This document shows, piece by piece, positions 56,322-64,000 of a stretch of DNA of 64,000 nucleotides. The first letter of the stretch is position 1. Every line of letters begins with the position of its first letter. The stretch lies in NCBI GenBank assembly GCA_007378985.1, contig VMHB01000001.1, forward strand, positions 192,276 to 256,275, given 5' to 3'. The notes below the pieces were generated by a model that did not search any database, had not been told where the DNA came from, and saw only the letters and a program-made list of their open reading frames with translations. This DNA comes from Parcubacteria group bacterium Greene0714_7. GTDB taxonomy: Bacteria > Patescibacteria > Paceibacteria > UBA9973 > UBA2103. The translations under genes were made by a program, and so were the position numbers.

Positions 56322-58229
56322 ATGACCGTAAACGAACTGCGATCCAAATATCTTGAATTTTTTAGGCAAAGAGGGCACCGGGTAATTCCTTCGGTTTCAC
56401 TAGTGCCTGAGAATGACCCAACCACCCTGTTCGTTTCTTCGGGTATGCAACCTTTGTTGCCGTACTTTTTGGGAATTCCACATCCGATGGGTAGCCGTGT
56501 TACTAACTCGCAGAAATCTCTCCGCACACAAGACATTGAAGAGGTAGGCGACAACCGCCATACGACGTTTTTTGAGATGCTCGGTAATTGGTCTTTTGGA
56601 GATTACTTCAAGGCAGAACAATTGCCATGGTTTTTTGAATTTTTAACTGATGTGGTGGGGCTCGACCCGGCACGTTTGTATGTAACTACATTCATCGGAG
56701 ACGAAAGTTTAGGAATCCCACGGGATACCGGGTCGGCAGAGATTTGGAAGAAACTTTTTAGCTCGAAGGGGGTAGAGGCAAAAGATGTTGCTTTAGGCTC
56801 CGAAGAAAACGGTGGAACCAAAGGTATGCAGGGTGGGCGTATTTTTTACTACGACGCAAAGAAAAACTGGTGGAGCCGCGCCGGAGCCCCGTCTCTCATG
56901 CCAGCGGGCGAGCCTGGTGGTCCTGACTCTGAAGTCTTTTATGACTTTGATCCAACAGGGGTAATGCACGACGTGAAATTTGGGAAAGAGTGTCACCCTA
57001 ATTGTGATTGCGGAAGATTCATGGAAATAGGCAATTCTGTTTTCATGGAGTACATCAAGAAAGAGGATGGCAGTTTCGAACCTCTTCCCAATAAAAATGT
57101 GGATTTTGGTGGGGGGTTAGAACGCATTGCAGCAGCTCGTGAAGGGGGTGGTGACGTGTTTCTTTTGGATGCGTTTACTCCGCTTATTTCCGTCCTTGAA
57201 AAAGCAGGCACAAAAAAATACAAAGAGGCAACAAAATCATTTCGTGTCGTGTTAGATCACATTCGTGCTGCGACATTCATGCTTGGCGATGGAGTCACCC
57301 CTTCAAATACTGAGCGAGGGTACATTGCACGCCGGCTCATTCGTCGTGCGGTGCGTCATGTTGATGTACTCGGCGCACCACAGGGAACCCTCGCTCTACT
57401 CGCTACTGCCGTTATTGAGTATTTCAAAGAGCATTATCCCGAACTCAAATCAGCTGAAACGATAATCCAAGAAAATATTAATATCGAGGAAGATAAATTC
57501 CGGAAAACTTTAACGCAAGGCATGCGAGAATTTGAGAAACTCTCGAAAGAGGGACCACTTCGTGGAGAAGATGCATTTACACTCTTTACAACCTTCGGAT
57601 TTCCTTTTGAAGTTACAGAAGAACTAGCAAAAGAGAGAGGTCTAGCTTTTGATAGTGCTGGTTTCAAGCAAAAAATGGAGGAACATCAAAAACTTTCTCG
57701 TGCTGGTGCGGCACAAAAATTTGCAGGAGGTTTGGCGGATCATTCAGAGCAAACAGTTCGTTATCACACCACGCATCACATCCTTCTAAAAGCTTTGCAA
57801 GTAGTCCTGGGTCCTGAAGTGCATCAGCGAGGATCAAATATCACCTCCGAGAGACTCCGTATCGACTTTTCGTACCCAACCAAAATGACACCAGAGCAAA
57901 AAGCGGAAGTGGAAAAAATTGTGAACGAAAAAATAGCAGAAAAGCTTCCTGTTATGCGTACCGTTATGCCAAAGGGAGAAGCTGAGAAATTTGGAGCGGA
58001 GCACGAGTTTGGCGTGAAATATCCTGAAATGGTATCTGTTTACTCTGTAGGACCAAAGGGAGCGGTTGAAGGTAATCCGCAAATTGAGAGCGCATTCTCA
58101 ATAGAGTTTTGCGGAGGTCCTCATGTAAACAACACACAAGAAATTGGCGACAACGGCAGAATCTTTAAAATTCAAAAAGAAGAAGCGGTAGCATCAGGAG
58201 TTCGAAGAATAAAAGCGGTGTTAGTGTAA
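56322..58229 (+). CDS. alaS: Alanine--tRNA ligase, short form
   Basis: 635 aa, where about 870 is usual. Class II core: RSKYLEFFRQRGHRVIPSVS, TLFVSSGMQPLLPYFLG, TTFFEMLGNWSFGDYFKAE, NVDFGGGLERIAAAREGG. The editing domain is present (TTHHILLKALQVVLG, CGGPHVNNTQEIG). The oligomerisation/DHHA1 C-terminal domain is absent. Its substrate identity pair G3:U70 is present in both tRNA-Ala genes of the window. Confidence 0.95.
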   Translation: MTVNELRSKYLEFFRQRGHRVIPSVSLVPENDPTTLFVSSGMQPLLPYFLGIPHPMGSRVTNSQKSLRTQDIEEVGDNRHTTFFEMLGNWSFGDYFKAEQLPWFFEFLTDVVGLDPARLYVTTFIGDESLGIPRDTGSAEIWKKLFSSKGVEAKDVALGSEENGGTKGMQGGRIFYYDAKKNWWSRAGAPSLMPAGEPGGPDSEVFYDFDPTGVMHDVKFGKECHPNCDCGRFMEIGNSVFMEYIKKEDGSFEPLPNKNVDFGGGLERIAAAREGGGDVFLLDAFTPLISVLEKAGTKKYKEATKSFRVVLDHIRAATFMLGDGVTPSNTERGYIARRLIRRAVRHVDVLGAPQGTLALLATAVIEYFKEHYPELKSAETIIQENINIEEDKFRKTLTQGMREFEKLSKEGPLRGEDAFTLFTTFGFPFEVTEELAKERGLAFDSAGFKQKMEEHQKLSRAGAAQKFAGGLADHSEQTVRYHTTHHILLKALQVVLGPEVHQRGSNITSERLRIDFSYPTKMTPEQKAEVEKIVNEKIAEKLPVMRTVMPKGEAEKFGAEHEFGVKYPEMVSVYSVGPKGAVEGNPQIESAFSIEFCGGPHVNNTQEIGDNGRIFKIQKEEAVASGVRRIKAVLV

Positions 58230-58234
58230 GGGGA

Positions 58235-58263
58235 TTGACTTACTGTATCAACTAATGTATAAT
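58235..58263 (+). promoter_or_regulatory. Sigma70-type promoter for the small ORF at 58270
   Basis: TTGACT (58235-58240), 17-bp spacer, TATAAT (58258-58263), 6 nt before the ATG at 58270. It shows that the ATG at 58255 cannot be the start. Confidence 0.85.
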
Positions 58264-58269
58264 ATATCT

Positions 58270-58440
58270 ATGAGTGAAAGACCAGCGAGCGCATCAAGAC
58301 AAGAAACTCAAAGAGCTCTGAGAGAAGACTCGCTATTTGAGGAGTTTTTGCAAGATATAGGAGTTACTGATTGGAATAGAATTCTTAAAATCGATGCCGA
58401 GAAATTAGTTGACCGACTTTTTGGTGTTGATAAAAAATAG
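58270..58440 (+). CDS. Small acidic helical protein (56 aa)
   Basis: MSERPASASRQETQRALRED, SLFEEFLQDIGVTDWNRILK, IDAEKLVDRLFGVDKK. Mostly helical; no family recognised. It has a near-consensus promoter and a leaderless layout, like several other orphan small genes here. Confidence 0.62.
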   Translation: MSERPASASRQETQRALREDSLFEEFLQDIGVTDWNRILKIDAEKLVDRLFGVDKK

Positions 58441-58490
58441 AAGTTTTTTTAAGCTAAGGCTTCATTTCATAGGTTACAATAATCTGTGAA

Positions 58491-59606
58491 ATGAAAAAGA
58501 GTAGAACTGAGTTAATTTTAGATATCGGCAGTGCTTCTGTTGGAGCATGTGTGGCAACTTTTACAAAAGGCGAAAAAATAGTAATGCACCACTCTGAGAG
58601 GGTTGCCATTCAAAATGATTCAGGAGATGCAGTTGGTGGTATTCAAACACTAACTCTTCAGGCATTAAAGAAAGCTCTTGACACGGTGGCACGTACTACG
58701 CACCTAGATCTAGTGCATGTTGTTTTTGCTGCTCCTTGGTATGCGTCAGAGATAAAGGTTGTACTCTCAGAATCTAAAAAACCTTTAAAAATTACACAGG
58801 CAACAGTGTCGCATGCTTTGAAAACAGAGCGTTTAGAAAATTCAAGAAATCGTCGCACAGGGCGTCATCCACTTGAGTCGGTGGTTAGTCAAATATATGT
58901 TAATGGATACCTCACCACTTTGGATTCTGCAGTTCAAGGGACTGAACTAAAAGTGCATTTGTACGAAAGTGAAGCCGATTCTGCTTTTGTACAAGGAGTC
59001 ACCGAGCTTATTAAGAGTGCTTTCCCGCACATTCACATTAGTTTTCAAACGTTCCCTTTTATAGCATTTTCCATGCTCCAAGCCACCCGCGAAGAAGAAA
59101 ATTTTATGGTTCTCGATATCGGAGGTGAAATAACTGATTGTCTCATTGGTGATAGGGGGGCTCTTTCTTTTATGAGTTCATTCCCAAAAGGTACACGCTC
59201 ATTTGTTCGTGAGATTGCAGGTGCAGGAAGTATTACCGACGCACTGTCCAGGCTTACATTATTCGCACGAGGAGAGCTGAGTCCGGAGCAGACAGAAGCT
59301 TTTTCAAAGGTTTTTAGAGATGCGAGTGCTTCATGGATTAAAGGCTACGAGCGTGTTATTGAATTAGCTCGTGAGAGTACCCCAGTTCCTCGGACGATAT
59401 TCTTAATGGCCGATAAAGAGGCGTTGCCGTGGTTTGAGAAGATTTTTTCACTGGGGATTCCGAATTCTGTAGTAAATACAATCTTAGTCACACCTAATTT
59501 TTTTGAAAAATATATCACACTTGGAAAAGATACAATTCACGACCCATTTCTTTCTGTCGAGGCTCTTTTTGCAAGTGTGAATGATGGCGAGATATCCAAA
59601 ATCTAG
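58491..59606 (+). CDS. FtsA/PilM-like actin-fold ATPase
   Basis: 371 aa. Phosphate-1 loop TELILDIGSASVGACVATFT, phosphate-2 region NFMVLDIGGEITDCLIGDRG, and an adenosine-side region near IFLMADKEALPWFEKIF. The actin fold with an inserted domain fits FtsA/PilM relatives, which link the membrane to division or pilus assembly. The next gene encodes a one-TM surface protein, a pairing I recall from other CPR genomes. No ftsZ or pil gene is nearby, so the exact role is open. Confidence 0.75.
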   Translation: MKKSRTELILDIGSASVGACVATFTKGEKIVMHHSERVAIQNDSGDAVGGIQTLTLQALKKALDTVARTTHLDLVHVVFAAPWYASEIKVVLSESKKPLKITQATVSHALKTERLENSRNRRTGRHPLESVVSQIYVNGYLTTLDSAVQGTELKVHLYESEADSAFVQGVTELIKSAFPHIHISFQTFPFIAFSMLQATREEENFMVLDIGGEITDCLIGDRGALSFMSSFPKGTRSFVREIAGAGSITDALSRLTLFARGELSPEQTEAFSKVFRDASASWIKGYERVIELARESTPVPRTIFLMADKEALPWFEKIFSLGIPNSVVNTILVTPNFFEKYITLGKDTIHDPFLSVEALFASVNDGEISKI

Positions 59607-59682
59607 TTCCTGCTCATTTTGTACACAGGTATAGCAATAAGGGGAGATTGGGTTTGCGTGAAAGAGGGGTATACTTTACGGA

Positions 59683-60960
59683 ATGGATCAGCATCGCAGC
59701 ATTCAAGATATTATTCCACCTGCCCGTTCAAAGCCTATAAGAAGTTCTATGCCTGGAACTTCAGAAACTACACCACCACCACGATCAACACCACCAAAAA
59801 GCATGCCTGTTAATCCTAAACGACCAAGTGGCTTCTTCGGATTCGCTGTCGTGGCGGGAATTGTTGCGGTACTGCTCGTTGTCGGTGTTGTAGTCATTAG
59901 TACGGTTTTCTACCGAGCATATATTACTGTGACCCCAGTCTCTTTCAGCGTCCCTGTACAAGCTTCTTTCGAGGCATCTCTTACGAGTACAGAACTTCCA
60001 TATCAAAAAATTGCCGTTTCTGATACCGCGTCTAAGAGTGTGCCTGCTACAGGAACACAGCATGTTGAAAATCATTCTTCGGGAACGATTACTATCTACA
60101 ATGCGTATACTGCGACACCCCAGCGTCTCATTACAAATACTCGTTTTGCAACAAAAGATGGGCTAGTTTTCCGAGTGCATGCGCCAGTTGTAATCCCTGG
60201 TTACACAATGAAGGCCGGTATTAAGGTACCAGGCTCTGTAGATGTCCTTGTATATGCTGATGAAGCAGGAGAGAAATACAATATCAGTCCTACCGACTTC
60301 ACTATCCCCGGCCTTAAGGCATCTAAGCAATACACTCTTATATATGCGAAATCAAAAGGATCTACAACGGGAGGATTTATAGGCGAACAGGCCGTTGTAG
60401 ACTCAACTGTTCGTTCGGAAACTGTTGCAGGTTTAAAGGCAGAAGTTGAACGCTCTCTTCGTGCAAAGATGCTCGTGGCACTGCCCGCAGGGACATTGGT
60501 TTTTAATGACTCTGTTTCCATCATCTATGTAGAAGCTCCTGACGCTGTTGATGGTAGTAATGCAGTAATCTCTATTTCTGGCACGGCTTCGGCACCGGCG
60601 GTCAATGAAAATGCACTGGCTCGTTCAATCGCCACTACAGGGCAAGTTTCGTACGATGGGTTATTGGGCATTGCAAATCCTAATGATTTCCGTGTTGTAG
60701 TGGATGTTCCTGAGTCGTTAGGCACAGATACGCCTATACACCTGAATGTTTCTGGGACGGCAAAATTGGTTGCACTTTTCGATATTAACGCTCTAACTAA
60801 AGATCTTACGGGTATACAAAAAAAGGACATAAAGGTTGTTTTGCCTAACTATCCATCGATTTCAAACATCGATGTCAAGGTATATCCTTTCTGGAGAGGG
60901 GGCATGCCTAATGACCCAAAGAAGCTCAAAATAACAGTGTCCGAGACATCCACAAACTAA
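59683..60960 (+). CDS. Single-TM surface protein with baseplate-J-like outer part
   Basis: 425 aa. A disordered Pro/Ser/Thr-rich cytoplasmic start (residues about 1-48: PRSTPPKSMPVNPKRPSGFF), one TM helix (about 52-78: AVVAGIVAVLLVVGVVVIST), then a beta-rich outer part (NHSSGTITIYNAYTATPQRL, ITNTRFATKDGLVFRVHAPV, ISPTDFTIPGLKASKQYTLI). Parts of it resemble the baseplate J/gp47 fold in other CPR proteins; this is a weak recall. TATACT lies 7 nt before the ATG. It is probably translated with the ATPase gene upstream. Confidence 0.7.
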   Translation: MDQHRSIQDIIPPARSKPIRSSMPGTSETTPPPRSTPPKSMPVNPKRPSGFFGFAVVAGIVAVLLVVGVVVISTVFYRAYITVTPVSFSVPVQASFEASLTSTELPYQKIAVSDTASKSVPATGTQHVENHSSGTITIYNAYTATPQRLITNTRFATKDGLVFRVHAPVVIPGYTMKAGIKVPGSVDVLVYADEAGEKYNISPTDFTIPGLKASKQYTLIYAKSKGSTTGGFIGEQAVVDSTVRSETVAGLKAEVERSLRAKMLVALPAGTLVFNDSVSIIYVEAPDAVDGSNAVISISGTASAPAVNENALARSIATTGQVSYDGLLGIANPNDFRVVVDVPESLGTDTPIHLNVSGTAKLVALFDINALTKDLTGIQKKDIKVVLPNYPSISNIDVKVYPFWRGGMPNDPKKLKITVSETSTN

Positions 60961-60974
60961 CCTGTGAGTTCTTC

Positions 60975-61112
60975 TTGACCCCGTTGTAGATGTTGGTGAT
61001 ATTCAATTAATGATTTAAAAAACGTTGAAAAACATGATTAAAATGAACTCGCTCACTTTGCAAAAACTATCTCAAGTGGATAACTTTTCACCAACATTCA
61101 CAACGGGGTTGA
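60975..61112. repeat. 25-bp inverted repeat in the infA leader region
   Basis: Arms 60975-60999 (TTGACCCCGTTGTAGATGTT and GGTGA) and 61088-61112 match in 21 of 25 positions, with 88 bp between. Each arm starts with a TTGAC -35-like box facing inward or outward; the right arm overlaps a likely infA promoter (TTGACG at 61109-61114, TACTAT at 61133-61138). No ORF lies in the 211-bp gap. It is a MITE-like remnant or an inverted promoter duplication. Confidence 0.6.
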
Positions 61113-61171
61113 CGTCTGATACTTATTTCTGGTACTATAGCTAAGTCCAATTCAGATACTGATTCGCTCAA

Positions 61172-61390
61172 ATGGTACGCACGAAAGACACTGAGGAAAA
61201 GCTTGGTACAGTTACCGAGTCACTCCCAAATGCTCTATTTCGAGTAATCCTTGAAGGCGGAGAGGAAGAGATGCTTGCATATCTTGCAGGTAAAATGAGA
61301 CTCCATCGCATTCGCGTGTTGGTGGGGGATCGCGTTTCTCTTGTTCTGGATCCGTACGGCGGACGTGCACGAATAGTGCGACGTCTATAA
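61172..61390 (+). CDS. infA: Translation initiation factor IF-1
   Basis: 72-aa OB-fold protein: GTVTESLPNALFRVILEGGE, MLAYLAGKMRLHRIRVLVGD, RVSLVLDPYGGRARIVRRL. Binds the 30S A site during initiation. First gene of the infA-rpmJ-rpsM-rpsK-rpsD-rpoA-rplQ cluster, the normal bacterial order. Confidence 0.96.
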   Translation: MVRTKDTEEKLGTVTESLPNALFRVILEGGEEEMLAYLAGKMRLHRIRVLVGDRVSLVLDPYGGRARIVRRL

Positions 61391-61404
61391 TTTTTTACAC
61401 ACAC

Positions 61405-61521
61405 ATGAAGGTTCTAGCATCCGTAAAGAAGCAGCAAGCAGGCGATATTCTCGTCCGCAGGCGTGGTCGCTTGTACCGGATCAACAAGAAGAACCCTCGT
61501 CGTAAAGCTCGCCAAGGATAA
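61405..61521 (+). CDS. rpmJ: 50S ribosomal protein L36 (cysteine-free)
   Basis: 38 aa: MKVLASVKKQQAGDILVRRR, GRLYRINKKNPRRKARQG. L36 usually binds zinc through three Cys and one His; here all are absent, so this is the zinc-free (C-minus) type. Placement between infA and rpsM fits. The gene is short enough to be missed by ORF callers. Confidence 0.92.
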   Translation: MKVLASVKKQQAGDILVRRRGRLYRINKKNPRRKARQG

Positions 61522-61567
61522 GCGTTTCAAAATAAATTCAATCTACTAAAAATATTCTCTATTAATT

Positions 61568-61948
61568 ATGCGTGTCGCTGGTATTACCATCCCTGATAAC
61601 AAACATCTTTCTATCGCTCTTACTGCGGTGTATGGAGTTGGTCGGGTACGTGCAAGCACAATACTTGCAAGGGTTGGTGTTTCTGGCACAACGGTCGCAA
61701 AAGATCTTTCTCCTGAAAAAGAGTTAGAAATAAGAACACTCATTGAATCGTTTACTATTGAAGGAGATCTCAGAAGAGAAATTGGCGGTAACGTAAAACG
61801 CCTAAAAGATATCAAGGCATTTCGCGGTATTCGTCATCTTAAAAGCCTTCCTGCTCGAGGACAGCGCACCAAGACAAACTCACGAACTGTTCGTGGCAAT
61901 GTCAGAAAGACCATGGGTTCAGGCCGTCGTAAACTAGAAAAAACATAA
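61568..61948 (+). CDS. rpsM: 30S ribosomal protein S13
   Basis: 126 aa: MRVAGITIPDNKHLSIALTA, VYGVGRVRASTILARVGVSG and the basic tail RTKTNSRTVRGNVRKTMGSG. Sits in the small-subunit head and touches the P-site tRNA. Order is standard. Confidence 0.97.
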   Translation: MRVAGITIPDNKHLSIALTAVYGVGRVRASTILARVGVSGTTVAKDLSPEKELEIRTLIESFTIEGDLRREIGGNVKRLKDIKAFRGIRHLKSLPARGQRTKTNSRTVRGNVRKTMGSGRRKLEKT

Positions 61949-61954
61949 AATATC

Positions 61955-62389
61955 ATGGGTAAAAGACGAATATTAAAGAAACAAGGTAGTGGTGTTGATT
62001 CCGGAAAGCGGGATCGCACTCTTTCAAAGATCTCGAAAAGACATATTGATCGAGCTATTTTGCATATTGAGTCAACATTCAATAACACTCGTGTCAGTCT
62101 TACTGATAAGGAGGGTGGCATGCTTATGTGGTCATCATCGGGATCTATGGGATTCACTGGGAATCGTAAATCAACTCCATTCGCTGCTGCAAAAGTCGGC
62201 GAAGTCATAGGAGAAAAATCTGTAACCATTGGTGTTAAGGAAGTAGAAGTGTTCATTAAGGGGGTTGGTTCTGGTCGCGAATCAGCACTCCGTGCTTTTG
62301 CTGGCAAAGGTATCCAGATCCTTGCTATCCACGACATAACGCCAGTTCCTCATAATGGTCCACGACCTTGTAAGCCTCGTCGCGTATAA
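61955..62389 (+). CDS. rpsK: 30S ribosomal protein S11
   Basis: 144 aa. A somewhat long basic start (MGKRRILKKQGSGVDSGKRD), then HIESTFNNTRVSLTDKEGGM, WSSSGSMGFTGNRKSTPFAA, and the end ITPVPHNGPRPCKPRRV. Part of the platform near the E site. 6 bp after rpsM. Confidence 0.97.
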   Translation: MGKRRILKKQGSGVDSGKRDRTLSKISKRHIDRAILHIESTFNNTRVSLTDKEGGMLMWSSSGSMGFTGNRKSTPFAAAKVGEVIGEKSVTIGVKEVEVFIKGVGSGRESALRAFAGKGIQILAIHDITPVPHNGPRPCKPRRV

Positions 62390-62405
62390 TCAATAAATAA
62401 TTTTT

Positions 62406-63014
62406 ATGATACTCGGACCTAGATACAAAATCTGTAAACGCCTTGGCTCTTCCATTTTTGAGAAGTGTCAGACACAAAGCTTCGCTCTTTCAAAGCAACG
62501 CTCTGATGCAAATAAGAAGAAGGGACGCCGAAATGTTTCTGACTATAATCGTCAGCTCATCGAGAAGCAGAAGCTTCGTCTTTTGTATGGTCTTACTGAA
62601 AAACAATTTTCTACGTATGTAGAAAAAGCGCTTGAAAGTAAAGCGAATCCACAGGCAACACTTTTCGGTTTCCTTGAAAGCAGGCTCGATTCGGTTGCGT
62701 ATCGCATGGGTCTTGCTTCAACGCACCGCATGGCACGCCAAATGGTCTCTCATGGCCACCTCGTAGTGAATGGCAAGCGCGTTACCGTACCTTCATACCG
62801 TGTCTCTCCGGGAGACAGTATTACTATCCGCGTAGGAAGTAAGGATAGTGGTTTGTTCCAAACACTTGGCGAAAAATTGAAAGAGGCTCGCACACCATCA
62901 TGGATTTCTTTTGATCCAAGCGTTATGGAAGGGAAGTTGAAAACTACTCCGGTATTTTCTGATCAGGATACAGCCGTTGACATTGGTGCTGTGTTTGAAT
63001 ATTACACACGTTAA
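62406..63014 (+). CDS. rpsD: 30S ribosomal protein S4
   Basis: 202 aa: MILGPRYKICKRLGSSIFEK, a linker with KKGRRNVSDYNRQLIEKQKL, and the S4 RNA-binding domain ESRLDSVAYRMGLASTHRMA with RQMVSHGHLVVNGKRVTVPS. Primary 16S binder and, in many bacteria, a repressor of this operon. Confidence 0.97.
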   Translation: MILGPRYKICKRLGSSIFEKCQTQSFALSKQRSDANKKKGRRNVSDYNRQLIEKQKLRLLYGLTEKQFSTYVEKALESKANPQATLFGFLESRLDSVAYRMGLASTHRMARQMVSHGHLVVNGKRVTVPSYRVSPGDSITIRVGSKDSGLFQTLGEKLKEARTPSWISFDPSVMEGKLKTTPVFSDQDTAVDIGAVFEYYTR

Positions 63015-63041
63015 TAATTAGCCAATAATCACTTAATCACT

Positions 63042-63989
63042 ATGGATTACTCCATTACATTGCCATCAAAGCCACGAATCGTTTCTGAGGAAGGAACTAC
63101 CGGTATCTATGAAATCGATGGCTTGTACCCTGGCTACGGACATACACTCGGCAATTCACTTCGCCGAATTATTCTTTCTTCTATCCCAGGAGCTGCAATC
63201 ACATCAGTGAAAATTGAGGGTGCATCGCATGAGTTTTCAACTATGGCAGGTGTCAAAGAGGACACTATTGGTGTTATTTTGAACCTTAAAAAAGTTCGTA
63301 TTCGCATCTTCGATAATCAACCACATACTCTCTCTATCAATGTAAAGGGTATAAAAACACTTACAGCAAAAGACATCACTGTTCCTGGTCAGGTTGAAAT
63401 ATTAAATCCTGATCAACACATTGCTGAGCTCACTGATAAAAATGCACATTTTGAGTCTGAATTGATAGTAGACACAGGACTTGGTTACGTACCAAAAGAA
63501 ATTACTCAGAAAGACCGAGTAGACATTGGCATGATTGCACTTGATGCAATATTTACACCAATTCGTCGTGTTAACTACGAAGTTGAGAACATGCGTGTTG
63601 GTGATCGTACCGATTTCAATCGTTTGCGTATTGTTATTGAAACAGACGGCACTCTTTCACCAAGAGAAGCATTGGAGCGCTCTGTTGCAACAATGATTCA
63701 GCAGTTGAAAGCTGTCGTTGGTTTTAAAGAAGATGCTCCAGTACCTTCAGAGGCTGAGTCTGTTGCAATGGGTGACGAAGCGAGAGAGGATGTCATGAAG
63801 ACTCGTATTGAGTCACTTGAACTTTCAACAAGAACTGCAAACGCGCTTACTGGTGCTGGTATTCGTACACTTGGAGGACTCGCTCGAAAGACTCCTGAAG
63901 ATATTCTTGCACTTGAAGGTATCGGAGAAAAAGCAGTTGAGGAAATAAAAGAAGCTCTCTCACATTTCGGTATTTCTTTGAAATCATAA
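63042..63989 (+). CDS. rpoA: RNA polymerase subunit alpha
   Basis: 315 aa. N-terminal dimerisation domain: YPGYGHTLGNSLRRIILSSI, GASHEFSTMAGVKEDTIGVI, GLGYVPKEITQKDRVDIGMI, then RVNYEVENMRVGDRTDFNRL. The C-terminal domain is present (ESLELSTRTANALTGAGIRT, GLARKTPEDILALEGIGEKA), so UP-element and activator contacts should exist. Confidence 0.98.
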   Translation: MDYSITLPSKPRIVSEEGTTGIYEIDGLYPGYGHTLGNSLRRIILSSIPGAAITSVKIEGASHEFSTMAGVKEDTIGVILNLKKVRIRIFDNQPHTLSINVKGIKTLTAKDITVPGQVEILNPDQHIAELTDKNAHFESELIVDTGLGYVPKEITQKDRVDIGMIALDAIFTPIRRVNYEVENMRVGDRTDFNRLRIVIETDGTLSPREALERSVATMIQQLKAVVGFKEDAPVPSEAESVAMGDEAREDVMKTRIESLELSTRTANALTGAGIRTLGGLARKTPEDILALEGIGEKAVEEIKEALSHFGISLKS

Positions 63990-63991
63990 CT

Positions 63992-64000
63992 ATGAACCAC
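63992..64000 (+). CDS. rplQ: 50S ribosomal protein L17 (first codons only)
   Basis: ATG AAC CAC begins 2 bp after the rpoA stop and runs out of the window. The identity is inferred only from gene order: rplQ almost always follows rpoA. Confidence 0.5.

Noticed and set aside
61405..61521. rpmJ as a pseudogene because it lacks cysteines
   Set aside because: Zinc-free L36 variants are known, and length, frame and gene order are normal.
1..64000. UGA recoded to glycine, as in Gracilibacteria and Absconditabacteria
   Set aside because: Many complete conserved genes end at TGA (for example rarA and the flavodoxin-like gene), and no conserved protein needs read-through of TGA.

Overview
The window looks like a chromosomal segment of a Patescibacteria (CPR) genome, most likely from the Parcubacteria side. 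Grounds: compact housekeeping enzymes (short UvrC, UvrA and AlaS, F1 delta and epsilon subunits cut to one domain), CPR-typical families (DUF5671-like membrane protein, sigma-region-4/HARE-HTH protein, FtsA/PilM-like ATPase beside a one-TM surface protein, two MltG paralogues), many orphan 45-100 aa proteins, TGA used as an ordinary stop, and genes packed with little intergenic DNA. I see no rRNA, CRISPR array, transposase or phage module.

Layout. 1-2.8 kb: class I ribonucleotide reductase (nrdA 3' end, nrdB) and small zinc proteins. 2.9-8.3 kb: cysS, FKBP, a zinc-less Tgt, TrpR-like regulator 1, RarA. 8.4-14.5 kb: a complete uvrB-uvrA-uvrC excision repair block. 14.6-20.6 kb: ddl, pterin dehydratase-like protein, tRNA-Ala, pdxST, mltG, prs, GNAT. 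20.6-23.6 kb: a two-subunit ATP-citrate lyase. 23.7-24.2 kb: tRNA cluster. 24.4-26.6 kb: Nudix and membrane proteins. 26.7-33.5 kb: ATP synthase operon. 33.5-39.8 kb: small proteins, then an AbrB-adaptor-RND operon on the minus strand. 40-45 kb: ychF, DUF5671-like, leuS. 45-49.5 kb: regulator, membrane protein, second MltG, small proteins. 49.6-54 kb: mnmA, two nuclease-fold proteins, TrpR-like regulator 2, Ogt, Ung, HicA-like. 54-61 kb: M13 peptidase, alaS, FtsA/PilM-like ATPase and surface protein. 61-64 kb: infA-rpmJ-rpsM-rpsK-rpsD-rpoA-(rplQ).

The least expected signal is at gene boundaries. uvrB, atpG and leuS are each preceded by a 33-34 codon mini-ORF that repeats the first residues of the downstream protein in different codons. 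Right after an Asp codon, each mini-ORF runs into a related 42-43 bp palindromic repeat (GACC...CCCCAGT...ACGGGGCAGG). A shorter relative lies in frame inside the pterin dehydratase gene. Gene 3' ends are also duplicated beyond the intact stop (flavodoxin-like gene, RND pump gene), as is the 3' end of tRNA-Pro. Together these suggest small insertions after which the interrupted gene end is present twice.

A second theme is long perfect DNA palindromes (40-44 bp). Three copies of exactly 44 bp with a CATATATG core sit at the ends of, or next to, two paralogous TrpR-like regulator genes. A third theme is promoter layout: many genes have a -10 box 6-7 nt before the start codon (inferred leaderless mRNAs), while orphan small genes carry near-consensus -35/-10 promoters. 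atpE, as given, has a frameshift that removes the polar loop of the c subunit; this may be a real deletion or an assembly error.
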